Shown here one piece after another: positions 1 to 7,989 of a DNA stretch of 19,798 nucleotides (positions are counted from its first letter, which is position 1; the number at the start of each line of letters is the position of its first letter). A program made the position numbers and the translations under genes. The stretch comes from Candidatus Hydrogenedentota bacterium (GTDB taxonomy: Bacteria; Hydrogenedentota; Hydrogenedentia; Hydrogenedentales; CAITNO01), in assembly GCA_007118765.1 (NCBI GenBank), contig SKQZ01000417.1:1-19798 (forward strand), given 5' to 3'. A model generated the notes under the pieces. That model worked only from the letters and a program-made list of their open reading frames with translations, had not been told where the DNA came from and did not search any database.

Positions 1-2483
1 ACGGCGTGCCCTCCGATTTGCTTGAGCGGAAACACCCAATAGCCGCCGTACAGGGTGGACAACAGATTGACGAAATGAAAGGCGGGCGTTGGAATGACTT
101 CCGTGCGATCAGCGAGTTGTATTTCGCGTACCGTATCGTTGAGCGTGTCAAAGTTTTTGACGATGCCGGGCCAATGCATGAGCACCAACTCGCCGCCGTG
201 TGCGTAGCGTTCATCCTGTGCGCCCTGCCGCAACAGACGCCCTTGATAATCCGCCATCCATGACGTGAAATAGCCGTTGCCAAGATACATGCCGCCAGCG
301 CCGGGGTCTACAATGCGCCGCCACGTGGGCACGGTTTCATGACTGACAACAGGAAGGGTCGCGTAATAGTCCGGGTCTATTTCCAAGGCGCGTTCCTTGC
401 TGCGGATAATCTTCTCCGCCGCCACATCGGACGCGTTATAGGTGTGAACAGACAGGAAATCGAGCGGCGCGCCCATGCCATTGTTGGCGCCGCAGAGCCG
501 TTCCACCCGCGCCGACCGTTTCCCGTCCAACCGCGGGTCGGCGTAGGCGGCGTTTAAGGTTACGGCGTCGTCACTGTCAACGTTTGGCGAACAATGGAAA
601 AGGAAATCATCCAAGCGCAGGTGACGCGCCCCCCAGATGGCGCCCAGTTCCAAACCGCCCACCCGCACTTTTTCCGAATCGTAGCCGCATTCTTCAAATG
701 CGCGCATGATGGCGTCTGAGGTGTAGTCGTAAAACCGTTGGAGTTCTTTCCAGTCTTCATTGCGCCAATACACCGACATCAGATCGGGCTCATTTAGAAT
801 AACCCAGGGCCATTCCTTCGCGGCATCGCCATAACGCTCAATCAGGTGGCGTGTAATGGCGCGGGTTACTTCATGATGTTGGGCCAGATCTTTTGCGGTT
901 GTTCCCGATTGTCCGTCAATGGCGATGCACCCGATGGCATCCGCGAAGCGCGGTATGACATGGCGCCCATATTGTCCATGCACAATGTCCCATTCATAGT
1001 GAAGCCGTTCCCAATAATAATGGGGCGTACCCACGGGATCGAACTTACGCAGGTATGCGCCTCCCGGCGGGAACAAGCCCGGCGCATGACGCCGCGGTGT
1101 GTCAGGAAGGGGCGCGACATACTCGAGTTGCCAACCGTCTTCGGGCATGTAGAACGGCGTTACCTGCACCGTTTGTGCCTCGTCATCAACAGCAGTCACA
1201 AAAGCACGGGCGCTGTGTATGCCGTCGGCGATCAAAATCTCGTCATCAACATGATAATCTGCGCTTACCGGCCGGTCTGATTCGATTCCGTACTGCTCAT
1301 GGCCGAACACGTCTTCCACCCGCAATACAACGCCGGATTCCTCTTGTGTGATGGCCACAATACGACGCGTTTCCTGTTCCCGCACGATATTCGGCTGGTT
1401 CTTAAACGGGTCGGGCTGATGCTCAAACCCGCTCAAATACGCATCGCGTTGCAGCGTCCATGCGCGGGGATATGTTTCTTGTGCCTCCGCAATGAGGTCG
1501 TAATGGGCAAGCCTGCTTCGTGCGCTGGTGCAGAAAGAGGGTTTGGCAAGGGCATTAAAGAACGCCCCGTGCCAGTCCACGTCCGGCCCCTGCGCCATAT
1601 CCAGCGAGAATCGCAGAGTGCGGCGATGTGGCCTTCCGGCGGTGGCAAAGCGCCATGTCCCCTCGTCGGCGGGCAATTGTTCGCCCCGCGCTGAGTGGGC
1701 GGTTACAGCAATTGTGTACCAGCGGTCCGGCTTCAGGGGGATGTCCGAGTCAATATGAATACCCAGGCCGCGGCCATAGCGCCCATCATTAACAGCAAAC
1801 ATGGAACCGGAATAGCCCGCCGGGAATACTTGATTGCGCTCCAGGATGGGAAACGGATCACCCTCGTCCGGTTGCAGCAGGATGCGCACCGAATCCGCCA
1901 ACACCTGATCCGCGGGATCGTCCACGCCCACCATGACAAAGAAGTCCGTTTCCAGCGGCACATGGGCAACGTCCGGATTTGGTCTGGGCACGTGGATAAC
2001 ATTGTATGGGTTAATGCGCTGCCTGTTCACCAGGCGAAGCGGTTGGGGCGGCCCTTCCGGTTCGGGGAGCGGATCGTCAATATCGCTGGAAATAACCTCC
2101 AGTCGCAAGAGCCAGTCGCCTTCATGCAACAGCAGGGAATGCAGATTGCGCTGTTCCACGCCGTTGTTCCATTTCACATAGGCGGTTACTTGGGCGAAAA
2201 TATCCGTCACCAGCGTTTCCTGCGTTTCAACGCGGTTCAACCCGCCAAGGTGTTCCTGTATCCCCGCGGCAAGCTCGGGCAACACAGATTCGGCTTCTGT
2301 ACGATCTTCGGGATGAATCCGTTCGAAGGCTTCCAGAAGACGGCCCGCGTCCATATCATGATAAAACGCCTCCACCACCTGTGCCGGTGTTGTTGCCGCG
2401 GCTGTCGGGAACGACAGGGCACAGAGCAGTAGCAGTATCCCGACACACAGGCAGCGTCCCCGCCGCATGCCGCAGCGTGTCAT
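1..2483 (-). CDS. Exported glycoside hydrolase, GH39/clan-A-like (partial, C-terminus outside window)
   Basis: One uninterrupted minus-strand frame runs about 827 codons and leaves the window at base 1 without a stop. The chosen start is the ATG at 2483, preceded by AGGG; in-frame ATGs at 2534 and 2468 are alternatives. Residues 1-30 form a signal peptide (basic start, hydrophobic VGILLLLCALSF core, then TAAA). Residues ~31-120 resemble a small NTF2/DUF4878-like fold. Residues ~125-300 are beta-rich and Ig-like. From ~440 the sequence looks like a TIM barrel. VILNEPDL places a candidate acid/base at Glu565, and VVSHETVPTW places a candidate nucleophile at Glu716; NEP followed by a later Glu is typical of retaining clan-A enzymes such as GH39. 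The protein probably cleaves glycans outside the cytoplasm. Substrate and exact family are not decidable by eye. It is separated from the next gene upstream by a terminator. Confidence 0.75.
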   Translation of the reverse strand, partial: MTRCGMRRGRCLCVGILLLLCALSFPTAAATTPAQVVEAFYHDMDAGRLLEAFERIHPEDRTEAESVLPELAAGIQEHLGGLNRVETQETLVTDIFAQVTAYVKWNNGVEQRNLHSLLLHEGDWLLRLEVISSDIDDPLPEPEGPPQPLRLVNRQRINPYNVIHVPRPNPDVAHVPLETDFFVMVGVDDPADQVLADSVRILLQPDEGDPFPILERNQVFPAGYSGSMFAVNDGRYGRGLGIHIDSDIPLKPDRWYTIAVTAHSARGEQLPADEGTWRFATAGRPHRRTLRFSLDMAQGPDVDWHGAFFNALAKPSFCTSARSRLAHYDLIAEAQETYPRAWTLQRDAYLSGFEHQPDPFKNQPNIVREQETRRIVAITQEESGVVLRVEDVFGHEQYGIESDRPVSADYHVDDEILIADGIHSARAFVTAVDDEAQTVQVTPFYMPEDGWQLEYVAPLPDTPRRHAPGLFPPGGAYLRKFDPVGTPHYYWERLHYEWDIVHGQYGRHVIPRFADAIGCIAIDGQSGTTAKDLAQHHEVTRAITRHLIERYGDAAKEWPWVILNEPDLMSVYWRNEDWKELQRFYDYTSDAIMRAFEECGYDSEKVRVGGLELGAIWGARHLRLDDFLFHCSPNVDSDDAVTLNAAYADPRLDGKRSARVERLCGANNGMGAPLDFLSVHTYNASDVAAEKIIRSKERALEIDPDYYATLPVVSHETVPTWRRIVDPGAGGMYLGNGYFTSWMADYQGRLLRQGAQDERYAHGGELVLMHWPGIVKNFDTLNDTVREIQLADRTEVIPTPAFHFVNLLSTLYGGYWVFPLKQIGGHA

Positions 2484-2640
2484 GTTCCCTGCCGCGATGT
2501 TTGTGGGGGCCGCAGGACAAGGAAAGACGATCATGAGCCGTGTACCTTTTGCGTTCAAGACATGGTCAGACGCCGATTACGACAGGGCATCGGAATCAGC
2601 ATGCCGTGTTGCTTCCCGCGTGCCCGGTCTGTAATGGCAA

Positions 2641-2701
2641 ACGAATAAAATATATCTGCTCCGGCCCGCCTTGCGCTACAACAAGCGTTGCGGGCCGGAG
2701 C
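2641..2701 (-). terminator. Rho-independent terminator of the PQQ/malectin gene
   Basis: A 12-bp GC-rich stem pairs 2658-2669 with 2690-2701 (GCTCCGGCCCGC with its complement), with further partial pairing inside the loop. Read on the minus strand it starts about 30 nt after the stop codon at 2732 and is followed by a T-rich stretch (AGATATATTTTATT). Position and shape fit an intrinsic terminator for the upstream minus-strand gene. Confidence 0.75.
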
Positions 2702-2731
2702 GGCTTTCATACTTTGTGCCGACGACGGTGC

Positions 2732-5700
2732 TTATCCTTCCAGCAGTACCTCCAGCCCGCTCAGTGCGGGCGTGTGGGCAGAGCCATTGGAGGATTTCAG
2801 TTCGAGTTCGAGGGCATCGCCCAATTGCAGCCCGCTGAAGGTTTTGGCAAGTCCGCGTCTGACGCCGACTTCGCGGGCGATGTCCACGGCTTCTGCGACC
2901 CGCTCGCCTTGCAGATAGATGTCAAAGATGCGTTCTCCGGGTTCGATATCGTCCGTTTCACCAAAATGCAAACGCACCGTATATCGCGATCCCGGGCCGT
3001 TGAACAGTCCATCAATGCGAACCGTGTCCATGTTGCGGATACCGGAGGCGGCCACCCAGCGGTAGCTGTCGTCCCCGTCCTGTACCACCGCCGAATGACG
3101 GCGATAGGGCTGGATATCGCCATGGGTGGACACGGCGAGGGGCACTTCGGGGGCAGGCCCGCCGACCATGGGATACTCAAGCCAGAGCAGGTCGGTGGTG
3201 TCGGTAAAACGTGCGCCCGGCGCGCCGAAGTTTATTCCAAGACGCTTAATGGCGCCCGGCTCAGGATCGGGCAACGTATTAAACACCCACCATTCGGTGT
3301 CGGGATTGTGTACAAGTCCCAGTGACGTTTGCGCCTGATAGCTGCACGAACAGGAACGGGTGTAATCCGGCGCGTTCAAGACACCGTCGGCAACGACCAG
3401 ACTGTTGGTGCATCCGGGCCGGAAGCCGGAAATCTGTGTTGTGCCCGCATCAAAAACAAGGTCGGCAATGCCTGTGGCGCCCGACCGGAACGCAATGGTG
3501 TATTCGCTGTATGTCTGGGTGCCGCAACGCAACGCGCCCACCCAGTTCCAATCCACGGTTTCGTCGGTGAAGGGATGGGTGCGCGTTTGAAATGCGCCCG
3601 TGACCATGTCCACCGACGGCTCTTCGGTGCTCGCAATGAGTTGTCGGCGGGTGGCGTGCATGCACAGGGGCGAGCGCCGTTGTGTGAACGACTCGTCCCA
3701 CAACACCGTGCCGTCCGCGCCGCGCAGACTCACCAGCCTGTCCCGTGGTTCGTCCGGCAGTGCGCGACGGCGTCCCGGATGTCCGGATTGCACCAGTACG
3801 TCATGTTCCGCCGAGTAACTGAGCGAGGTGCCGAACACCTCCCCGGCATAGGTCCACACCACGTCGCCGGTTTGAATGTCAAGGGCGCGCACCTGCGGTT
3901 CCGTGTCCGGTTCAATGCCGCGACGGCGCAGAATCTGCTGGATTTCCTCGGACAGGTTGTCAATAACAAACACCTTGTTATTGGCGGCAACAATGGCGTT
4001 GTGCCGGAACCCGTAACGCGCCTGATGCACCCACTCAATGTCGCCGGTGTGGCGATTCATGGCGAGCACGAACTCACTCGACGTGGCGTTCCAGTTTTCT
4101 TCGCGTCCCGGCTGAGCATCATCGAACATGTGCGGGTAGGCGGCGACAATAAGCCAGTCGTCCGTGAACCGGATGTTGCCCCAGCGCATTTGCTCGCCCT
4201 CCTGCAACTGTGCGCCATAAGAGGCATGCAGGGTATCCGTGACCGGATCGCGCTTTTGTTGCAACAGCGTGTCCCAGTCGGGCAGTTCAAAGGTGTCCAA
4301 TACTTCGCCTGTGGCCGTGTCCAGACGCAGGCAGGTGTCTTCATGCATGAGATAGATGCTGTCTTCCGCAGATGCATACGGGCTGCCGATGAAGCTGGCG
4401 CCCGGATGATTCGGGAAATACACGGGTGCGGGCCGTGCTTCATGTTCGAGACAGGTAAAGTTTTCGCCCACCAGCGGCAGTTCCGTAGCCCACAGCTGAC
4501 GGCCGGTGTAAACGCATCGCGCGGAAATATGGTCCACGCCAAGCATAATGACGCGCCCCGCCACCACCTGCGGGATGGGGCCGTTCATGTGTCGCGGCAG
4601 CGTCTTGTAGTTGGGTGTGCTGCCGAACCACGCAATGCCGAAGGGCGCGCGCGCCAGCGTATCCGCGGAATAGGCGGAATTGGCCGCGTCGGCATACTGA
4701 TGCGTCCATTTGCCCGCGCCCGGCAACGGTCCCGGTCGGGTCAACACCGTGAAGTCGGCGGCTTCGCCGACGGACGCCTGCTCAATCGCCGCATCCTGCA
4801 CACGGGCGGCAAACGCGGCGCGGTCTCCGTCATTCAGCAACAACCCGAGTGTGCCGCCATAGGGCCGCAAGGGATGATACAACGCCTGCAAGGACGCTGC
4901 ATCGTTGCGATAGCCCGCCGCTTCGGGATCTTCGACGGCAATCAATTCCGCGATGTACGGCGGCAGTTGCGCAGTGGCGATATCCCCTTGCCGCACGGCC
5001 ACGCGGTCGCCGTAATGGCCGTCGGTTATATACTTGTGGCGGAACTGCGCCACCGTATCGGGGTCAGAGTCAAAAGCGATGACATGGAAGTCCGACTGCG
5101 CCAGCAGGGCTTCAAGCAGACCGCCTGTGCCGATGCCGAAAAGCAGTGCATAGCCGCTGTCGCTCTCTGATTCGGCAAGCAATGCCGCCACACGCGCTTC
5201 CCAATCCGGGTCCGCATTCAAGTCGGCCTTGTCGTGTTCATGGGTGGTCGGTTCGCGGCGGGTCGGACCGAAGCAATAGAGACTGCCGTCTTTGGTGGTT
5301 ACAAGCAACCGCTCCTGTGCAGCGACCATGCTGAACACTTCGCCGGGCACACTCGTCTGCCAGACTATGCGCGGTTCCGCTTCCACATCGGCCACATTGA
5401 TCGCCATCAGACGTCCGTCTGTGCCGCTGCCATACAGGACATCGCCCGCCAGCAGGTGCAACCGCTCCAGACCTTGCACATGGTTGACGGCCAGCCGTTC
5501 CAAATCGTAATACGAGGAAAGCGCTTCGCGACTCATCCGGTCGCTGGTGCCGGGCGCACGGCCGTCTGCGCCAATACGTCCCCGTTCGATGAACTGGCGT
5601 TCGCCCACAGGTTCCGGTTCCGGCGGTTCTTCGCCGTTGGGCACGGGCTCGGGCGCGTATACCATCAGACGTTCCCGTCCTGCGGTAACCCCAAACAAAG

Positions 5701-6700
5701 CGTTGTCCGAGGCAATGGATACGGGGGTCATACTGTGCTGTGCGCCGTCAGCCAGCGCATAGATATGTGTTTCGAGATTGTCCCGTATGTTAAAGAACCA
5801 GTCGCCCTGCACAAAGACGCGATGACCGCCGGCGCCCTTGCCGGTGGTGCTGCCGGGCAGCCGCAGATACAGGAACTCGCCCGTATGCCGGTCGAACACG
5901 CCGGGTACGGTACGGCCGCCGGGCACAATCAGGTAGTCATCCGTAAGTGCCAATTGGCCTTGGGGCGCCACGCCGCCATAGGAATAATAACGCTTGGAGT
6001 CCACAAAAATCTCGCCGGCGCTGCGCGAATTCTCCCAGATTACCTCGGCGGTCTCCGCATCCAAAGCGTATACGAACACCCCTTCATGGGGCCAGATACC
6101 CGCTGCAAAGTATACAACCCCATCGTCCACCACGGGGCCGCCGCGTCCGGGCCACATGCTGATAAGGCGGTTGTTCCCCAGCACGGTGCGGTGGGAGGGC
6201 GTCGCCTCGAAGCGCCAAACCAGCGCGCCCGTTTCAGCATCAAGACAATACAGGCAGCCATCATCCGACACGGCATACAAGCGTCCCGCCGCGATAGTCG
6301 GCGCCATGCGCACGGGGCCATTGGTGGTATAGCGCCAGCGTTCCGCGCCCGTGTCCAGATCGTAGGCGGTGATGCTGTCCGTAACCATGGATGCCACATA
6401 GACCATATCGCCCACCACCACCGGCTCATAGGATGCGTCAAAAGCCAGTTTTTCAAAGTCGTCCATTTGCCACGGCCAAGCCCGTTGCGGCGGGGGCAGC
6501 GCGCGCACCCACTGGATATGGAGTGACTCGGACAACGCCACGGGCGTTACATGCCGCCGTGATGTGTCATAGCCCCACATGGGCCAGTCTGCCGGGTCGG
6601 CGGGCTCTGCCGCGGCGTCCACAGACGGCAACAATGTCACTGAAGCAAAGGCCATGACCGCGATGAAGAACATTCTTGGGAATCGCTTGCAAATACGCAT
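2732..6700 (-). CDS. Exported PQQ-type beta-propeller protein with methyltransferase-like insert and C-terminal malectin-like domain
   Basis: 1322 residues. ATG at 6700 has SD AAGGAG 6 nt upstream. Residues 1-30 are a signal peptide ending in a VDAAAEPA-like region. Residues ~40-490 are PQQ-type propeller blades, with repeated AYDLDTGAERW and CLDAETGALVW patterns. Residues ~495-650 resemble a class-I SAM methyltransferase: FGIGTGGLLEAL as motif I, then IAFDSDPDTV as the acidic strand-2 end. Residues ~655-1190 are a second propeller, including a Cys-rich stretch near 1140 (RSCSCSYQAQTSL). Residues ~1208-1322 look like a malectin/di-glucose-binding domain (VRIDGLFNGPGSRYTVRLHFGE). To my knowledge such giant fusions occur mainly in Planctomycetota and relatives and have no assigned reaction. 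Envelope location and carbohydrate binding are inferred; methyltransferase activity outside the cytoplasm is doubtful. It is monocistronic, divergent from the Tat isomerase and ends at a strong terminator. Confidence 0.85.
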   Translation of the reverse strand: MRICKRFPRMFFIAVMAFASVTLLPSVDAAAEPADPADWPMWGYDTSRRHVTPVALSESLHIQWVRALPPPQRAWPWQMDDFEKLAFDASYEPVVVGDMVYVASMVTDSITAYDLDTGAERWRYTTNGPVRMAPTIAAGRLYAVSDDGCLYCLDAETGALVWRFEATPSHRTVLGNNRLISMWPGRGGPVVDDGVVYFAAGIWPHEGVFVYALDAETAEVIWENSRSAGEIFVDSKRYYSYGGVAPQGQLALTDDYLIVPGGRTVPGVFDRHTGEFLYLRLPGSTTGKGAGGHRVFVQGDWFFNIRDNLETHIYALADGAQHSMTPVSIASDNALFGVTAGRERLMVYAPEPVPNGEEPPEPEPVGERQFIERGRIGADGRAPGTSDRMSREALSSYYDLERLAVNHVQGLERLHLLAGDVLYGSGTDGRLMAINVADVEAEPRIVWQTSVPGEVFSMVAAQERLLVTTKDGSLYCFGPTRREPTTHEHDKADLNADPDWEARVAALLAESESDSGYALLFGIGTGGLLEALLAQSDFHVIAFDSDPDTVAQFRHKYITDGHYGDRVAVRQGDIATAQLPPYIAELIAVEDPEAAGYRNDAASLQALYHPLRPYGGTLGLLLNDGDRAAFAARVQDAAIEQASVGEAADFTVLTRPGPLPGAGKWTHQYADAANSAYSADTLARAPFGIAWFGSTPNYKTLPRHMNGPIPQVVAGRVIMLGVDHISARCVYTGRQLWATELPLVGENFTCLEHEARPAPVYFPNHPGASFIGSPYASAEDSIYLMHEDTCLRLDTATGEVLDTFELPDWDTLLQQKRDPVTDTLHASYGAQLQEGEQMRWGNIRFTDDWLIVAAYPHMFDDAQPGREENWNATSSEFVLAMNRHTGDIEWVHQARYGFRHNAIVAANNKVFVIDNLSEEIQQILRRRGIEPDTEPQVRALDIQTGDVVWTYAGEVFGTSLSYSAEHDVLVQSGHPGRRRALPDEPRDRLVSLRGADGTVLWDESFTQRRSPLCMHATRRQLIASTEEPSVDMVTGAFQTRTHPFTDETVDWNWVGALRCGTQTYSEYTIAFRSGATGIADLVFDAGTTQISGFRPGCTNSLVVADGVLNAPDYTRSCSCSYQAQTSLGLVHNPDTEWWVFNTLPDPEPGAIKRLGINFGAPGARFTDTTDLLWLEYPMVGGPAPEVPLAVSTHGDIQPYRRHSAVVQDGDDSYRWVAASGIRNMDTVRIDGLFNGPGSRYTVRLHFGETDDIEPGERIFDIYLQGERVAEAVDIAREVGVRRGLAKTFSGLQLGDALELELKSSNGSAHTPALSGLEVLLEG

Positions 6701-6820
6701 CTGATGCTCCTTGTTAATTGCGTGTTAACTTCTTTCTCAGCCTTTGAACAAGGCAAAGCAATGAAGAAACAACGTTGGTACCTTGCCTTATGGTAACGCG
6801 ATGTGCGTCTATGTATCAAG

Positions 6821-6847
6821 ACTATACAATTAGAACACAAGTTTCAA
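6821..6847 (-). promoter_or_regulatory. Possible promoter of the PQQ/malectin gene
   Basis: Minus-strand TTGAAA (6842-6847) and TATAGT (6821-6826) are good hexamers, but the spacer is only 15 nt, shorter than the preferred 17. Transcription would start near 6814, giving a leader of about 115 nt. This is a weak call because of the spacing. Confidence 0.35.
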
Positions 6848-6886
6848 GGGGTGTCTATTCCCTGAAAGGCACAATGCACCGCATTG

Positions 6887-6915
6887 TTGACCGTCGGCAT
6901 GGTTTATGATACGCT
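6887..6915 (+). promoter_or_regulatory. Probable sigma70-type promoter of the Tat isomerase gene
   Basis: TTGACC (6887-6892), a 17-nt spacer, and TACGCT (6910-6915) give a predicted start near 6922, about 50 nt ahead of the ATG. An overlapping reading, TTGTTG-17-TGATAC, is also possible but matches the consensus less well. Confidence 0.45.
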
Positions 6916-6971
6916 TAGAGACATACACTTTTGGCCCGGGTACCGTAAAACACCATAAGAGGAGTTGTATC

Positions 6972-7883
6972 ATGAAGGGAAAAGACGGTTTAACACGGCG
7001 CGGCTTCTTGACGCGTGCAACAGCGGGCGGCGCCCTGGCGCTTGGTTTGTCGGCGGCGGGACGGCGTGTTGCTGCCGACGACACGGCCAGTCCGTATCAA
7101 ATTGGCTGTTACACACGCCCGTGGGGCAATCAGGAGTACCGCGTGGCGTTGGATGCCATTGCAGAAGCGGGTTATCGTTACGTTGGCCTGATGAGTACGG
7201 TTGGCGGGCTTGTGATTACGCACGAGACCTCACTGGAAGAAGCGGCGGCTGTCGGCGAAGCATGCAAAGAACGGAACCTTCTGGCGCCGTCTGCGTATGG
7301 CGGCGGCATCCCCGTAGCGGAATCGCTGGAGGCGGGTATTGCGGCCATGCGGCGCTTGATAGACAACTGCGCGGCGGCGGGAGTGGCAGACTTGTTGATG
7401 GGCGGCACTGGTGATGCCGAACTGCAGGGGCCATACTACAAAGCTATCGCGGAAACGTGCGATTATGGGGTGGAGAAAAACGTCAGCATCAGTGTGAAAC
7501 CCCATGGCGGCTTGAACGCCACCGGTGCGGAATGTCGTGACATTGTGAATGAAGTGGGACACGACAATTTTCGGATATGGTACGATCCGGGCAACATTTT
7601 CTTCTATTCTGATGCCGAGCTGGACCCGGTGGATGATGCGCCCGACGTGGACGGGTTGGTCGTCGGCATGTGCGTGAAGGACTATAAGCACCCGCGCAAT
7701 GTGGACGTGACGCCGGGCACGGGCATGGTGGATTTCCCGGCCGTGCTGCGCCGTTTGAAGGCGGGCGGTTTCACGGGCGGCCCGCTGGTGGTGGAGACAC
7801 TGGCACGCGGCGATGTCAAGGAGACCATACAGGAAGCCATCAAAGCGCGCGAGTTCCTTGAGGAAATCGTGGCCGAACTGTAA
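6972..7883 (+). CDS. Tat-exported sugar isomerase/epimerase-type (xylose-isomerase-like) TIM-barrel protein
   Basis: 303 residues from the ATG at 6972, chosen for its SD (AAGAGGAG, 7-nt spacing); the frame opens further upstream at 6906 without an SD. The N-terminus has a twin-arginine signal, LTRRGFLTRATAGGALALG, so the folded protein should be exported. The mature part matches the xylose-isomerase-like TIM-barrel superfamily (IolE, sugar-phosphate isomerase/epimerase). Likely divalent-metal ligands are the His of VKPHGG, the Asp of WYDPGN and the Glu of VVETLARG. Substrate unknown; enzymes of this fold interconvert or dehydrate sugars, keto-sugars and inosose. It stands alone between a divergent promoter region and a terminator, convergent with the symporter gene. 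Confidence 0.85.
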   Translation: MKGKDGLTRRGFLTRATAGGALALGLSAAGRRVAADDTASPYQIGCYTRPWGNQEYRVALDAIAEAGYRYVGLMSTVGGLVITHETSLEEAAAVGEACKERNLLAPSAYGGGIPVAESLEAGIAAMRRLIDNCAAAGVADLLMGGTGDAELQGPYYKAIAETCDYGVEKNVSISVKPHGGLNATGAECRDIVNEVGHDNFRIWYDPGNIFFYSDAELDPVDDAPDVDGLVVGMCVKDYKHPRNVDVTPGTGMVDFPAVLRRLKAGGFTGGPLVVETLARGDVKETIQEAIKAREFLEEIVAEL

Positions 7884-7930
7884 CGCATAATACGGCCCCG
7901 GACGGCATACCAACCGGATGGTAAAAGAAC

Positions 7931-7974
7931 AGGTGCGGAAGCCCGACACGATGCTTGGCTTCCGCACCTTTTTT
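7931..7974 (+). terminator. Strong rho-independent terminator after the isomerase gene
   Basis: A perfect 13-bp stem pairs 7931-7943 (AGGTGCGGAAGCC) with 7957-7969 around a 13-nt loop, followed by TTTTTT to 7974. It lies about 50 nt after the isomerase stop. On the opposite strand the hairpin is followed by GTTCTTTTAC, so it may also end the convergent symporter transcript, which has no other visible terminator. Confidence 0.92.
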
Positions 7975-7989
7975 ATGCGTTATTGACGG

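Noticed and set aside
1695..2432. Long plus-strand open frame of 245 codons
   Set aside because: It is antisense to the glycosidase frame, lacks an SD and has an unordered composition; the minus-strand frame has a signal peptide and recognisable motifs.
3329..6526. Two long plus-strand frames of 613 and 430 codons
   Set aside because: Both lie antisense within the propeller gene, whose repeats and domains are clear; GC-rich codon bias readily opens the opposite strand.
6637..6840. 67-codon minus-strand frame overlapping the propeller gene start
   Set aside because: It overlaps the signal-peptide region of the propeller gene in another frame and covers its leader; no SD or domain pattern.
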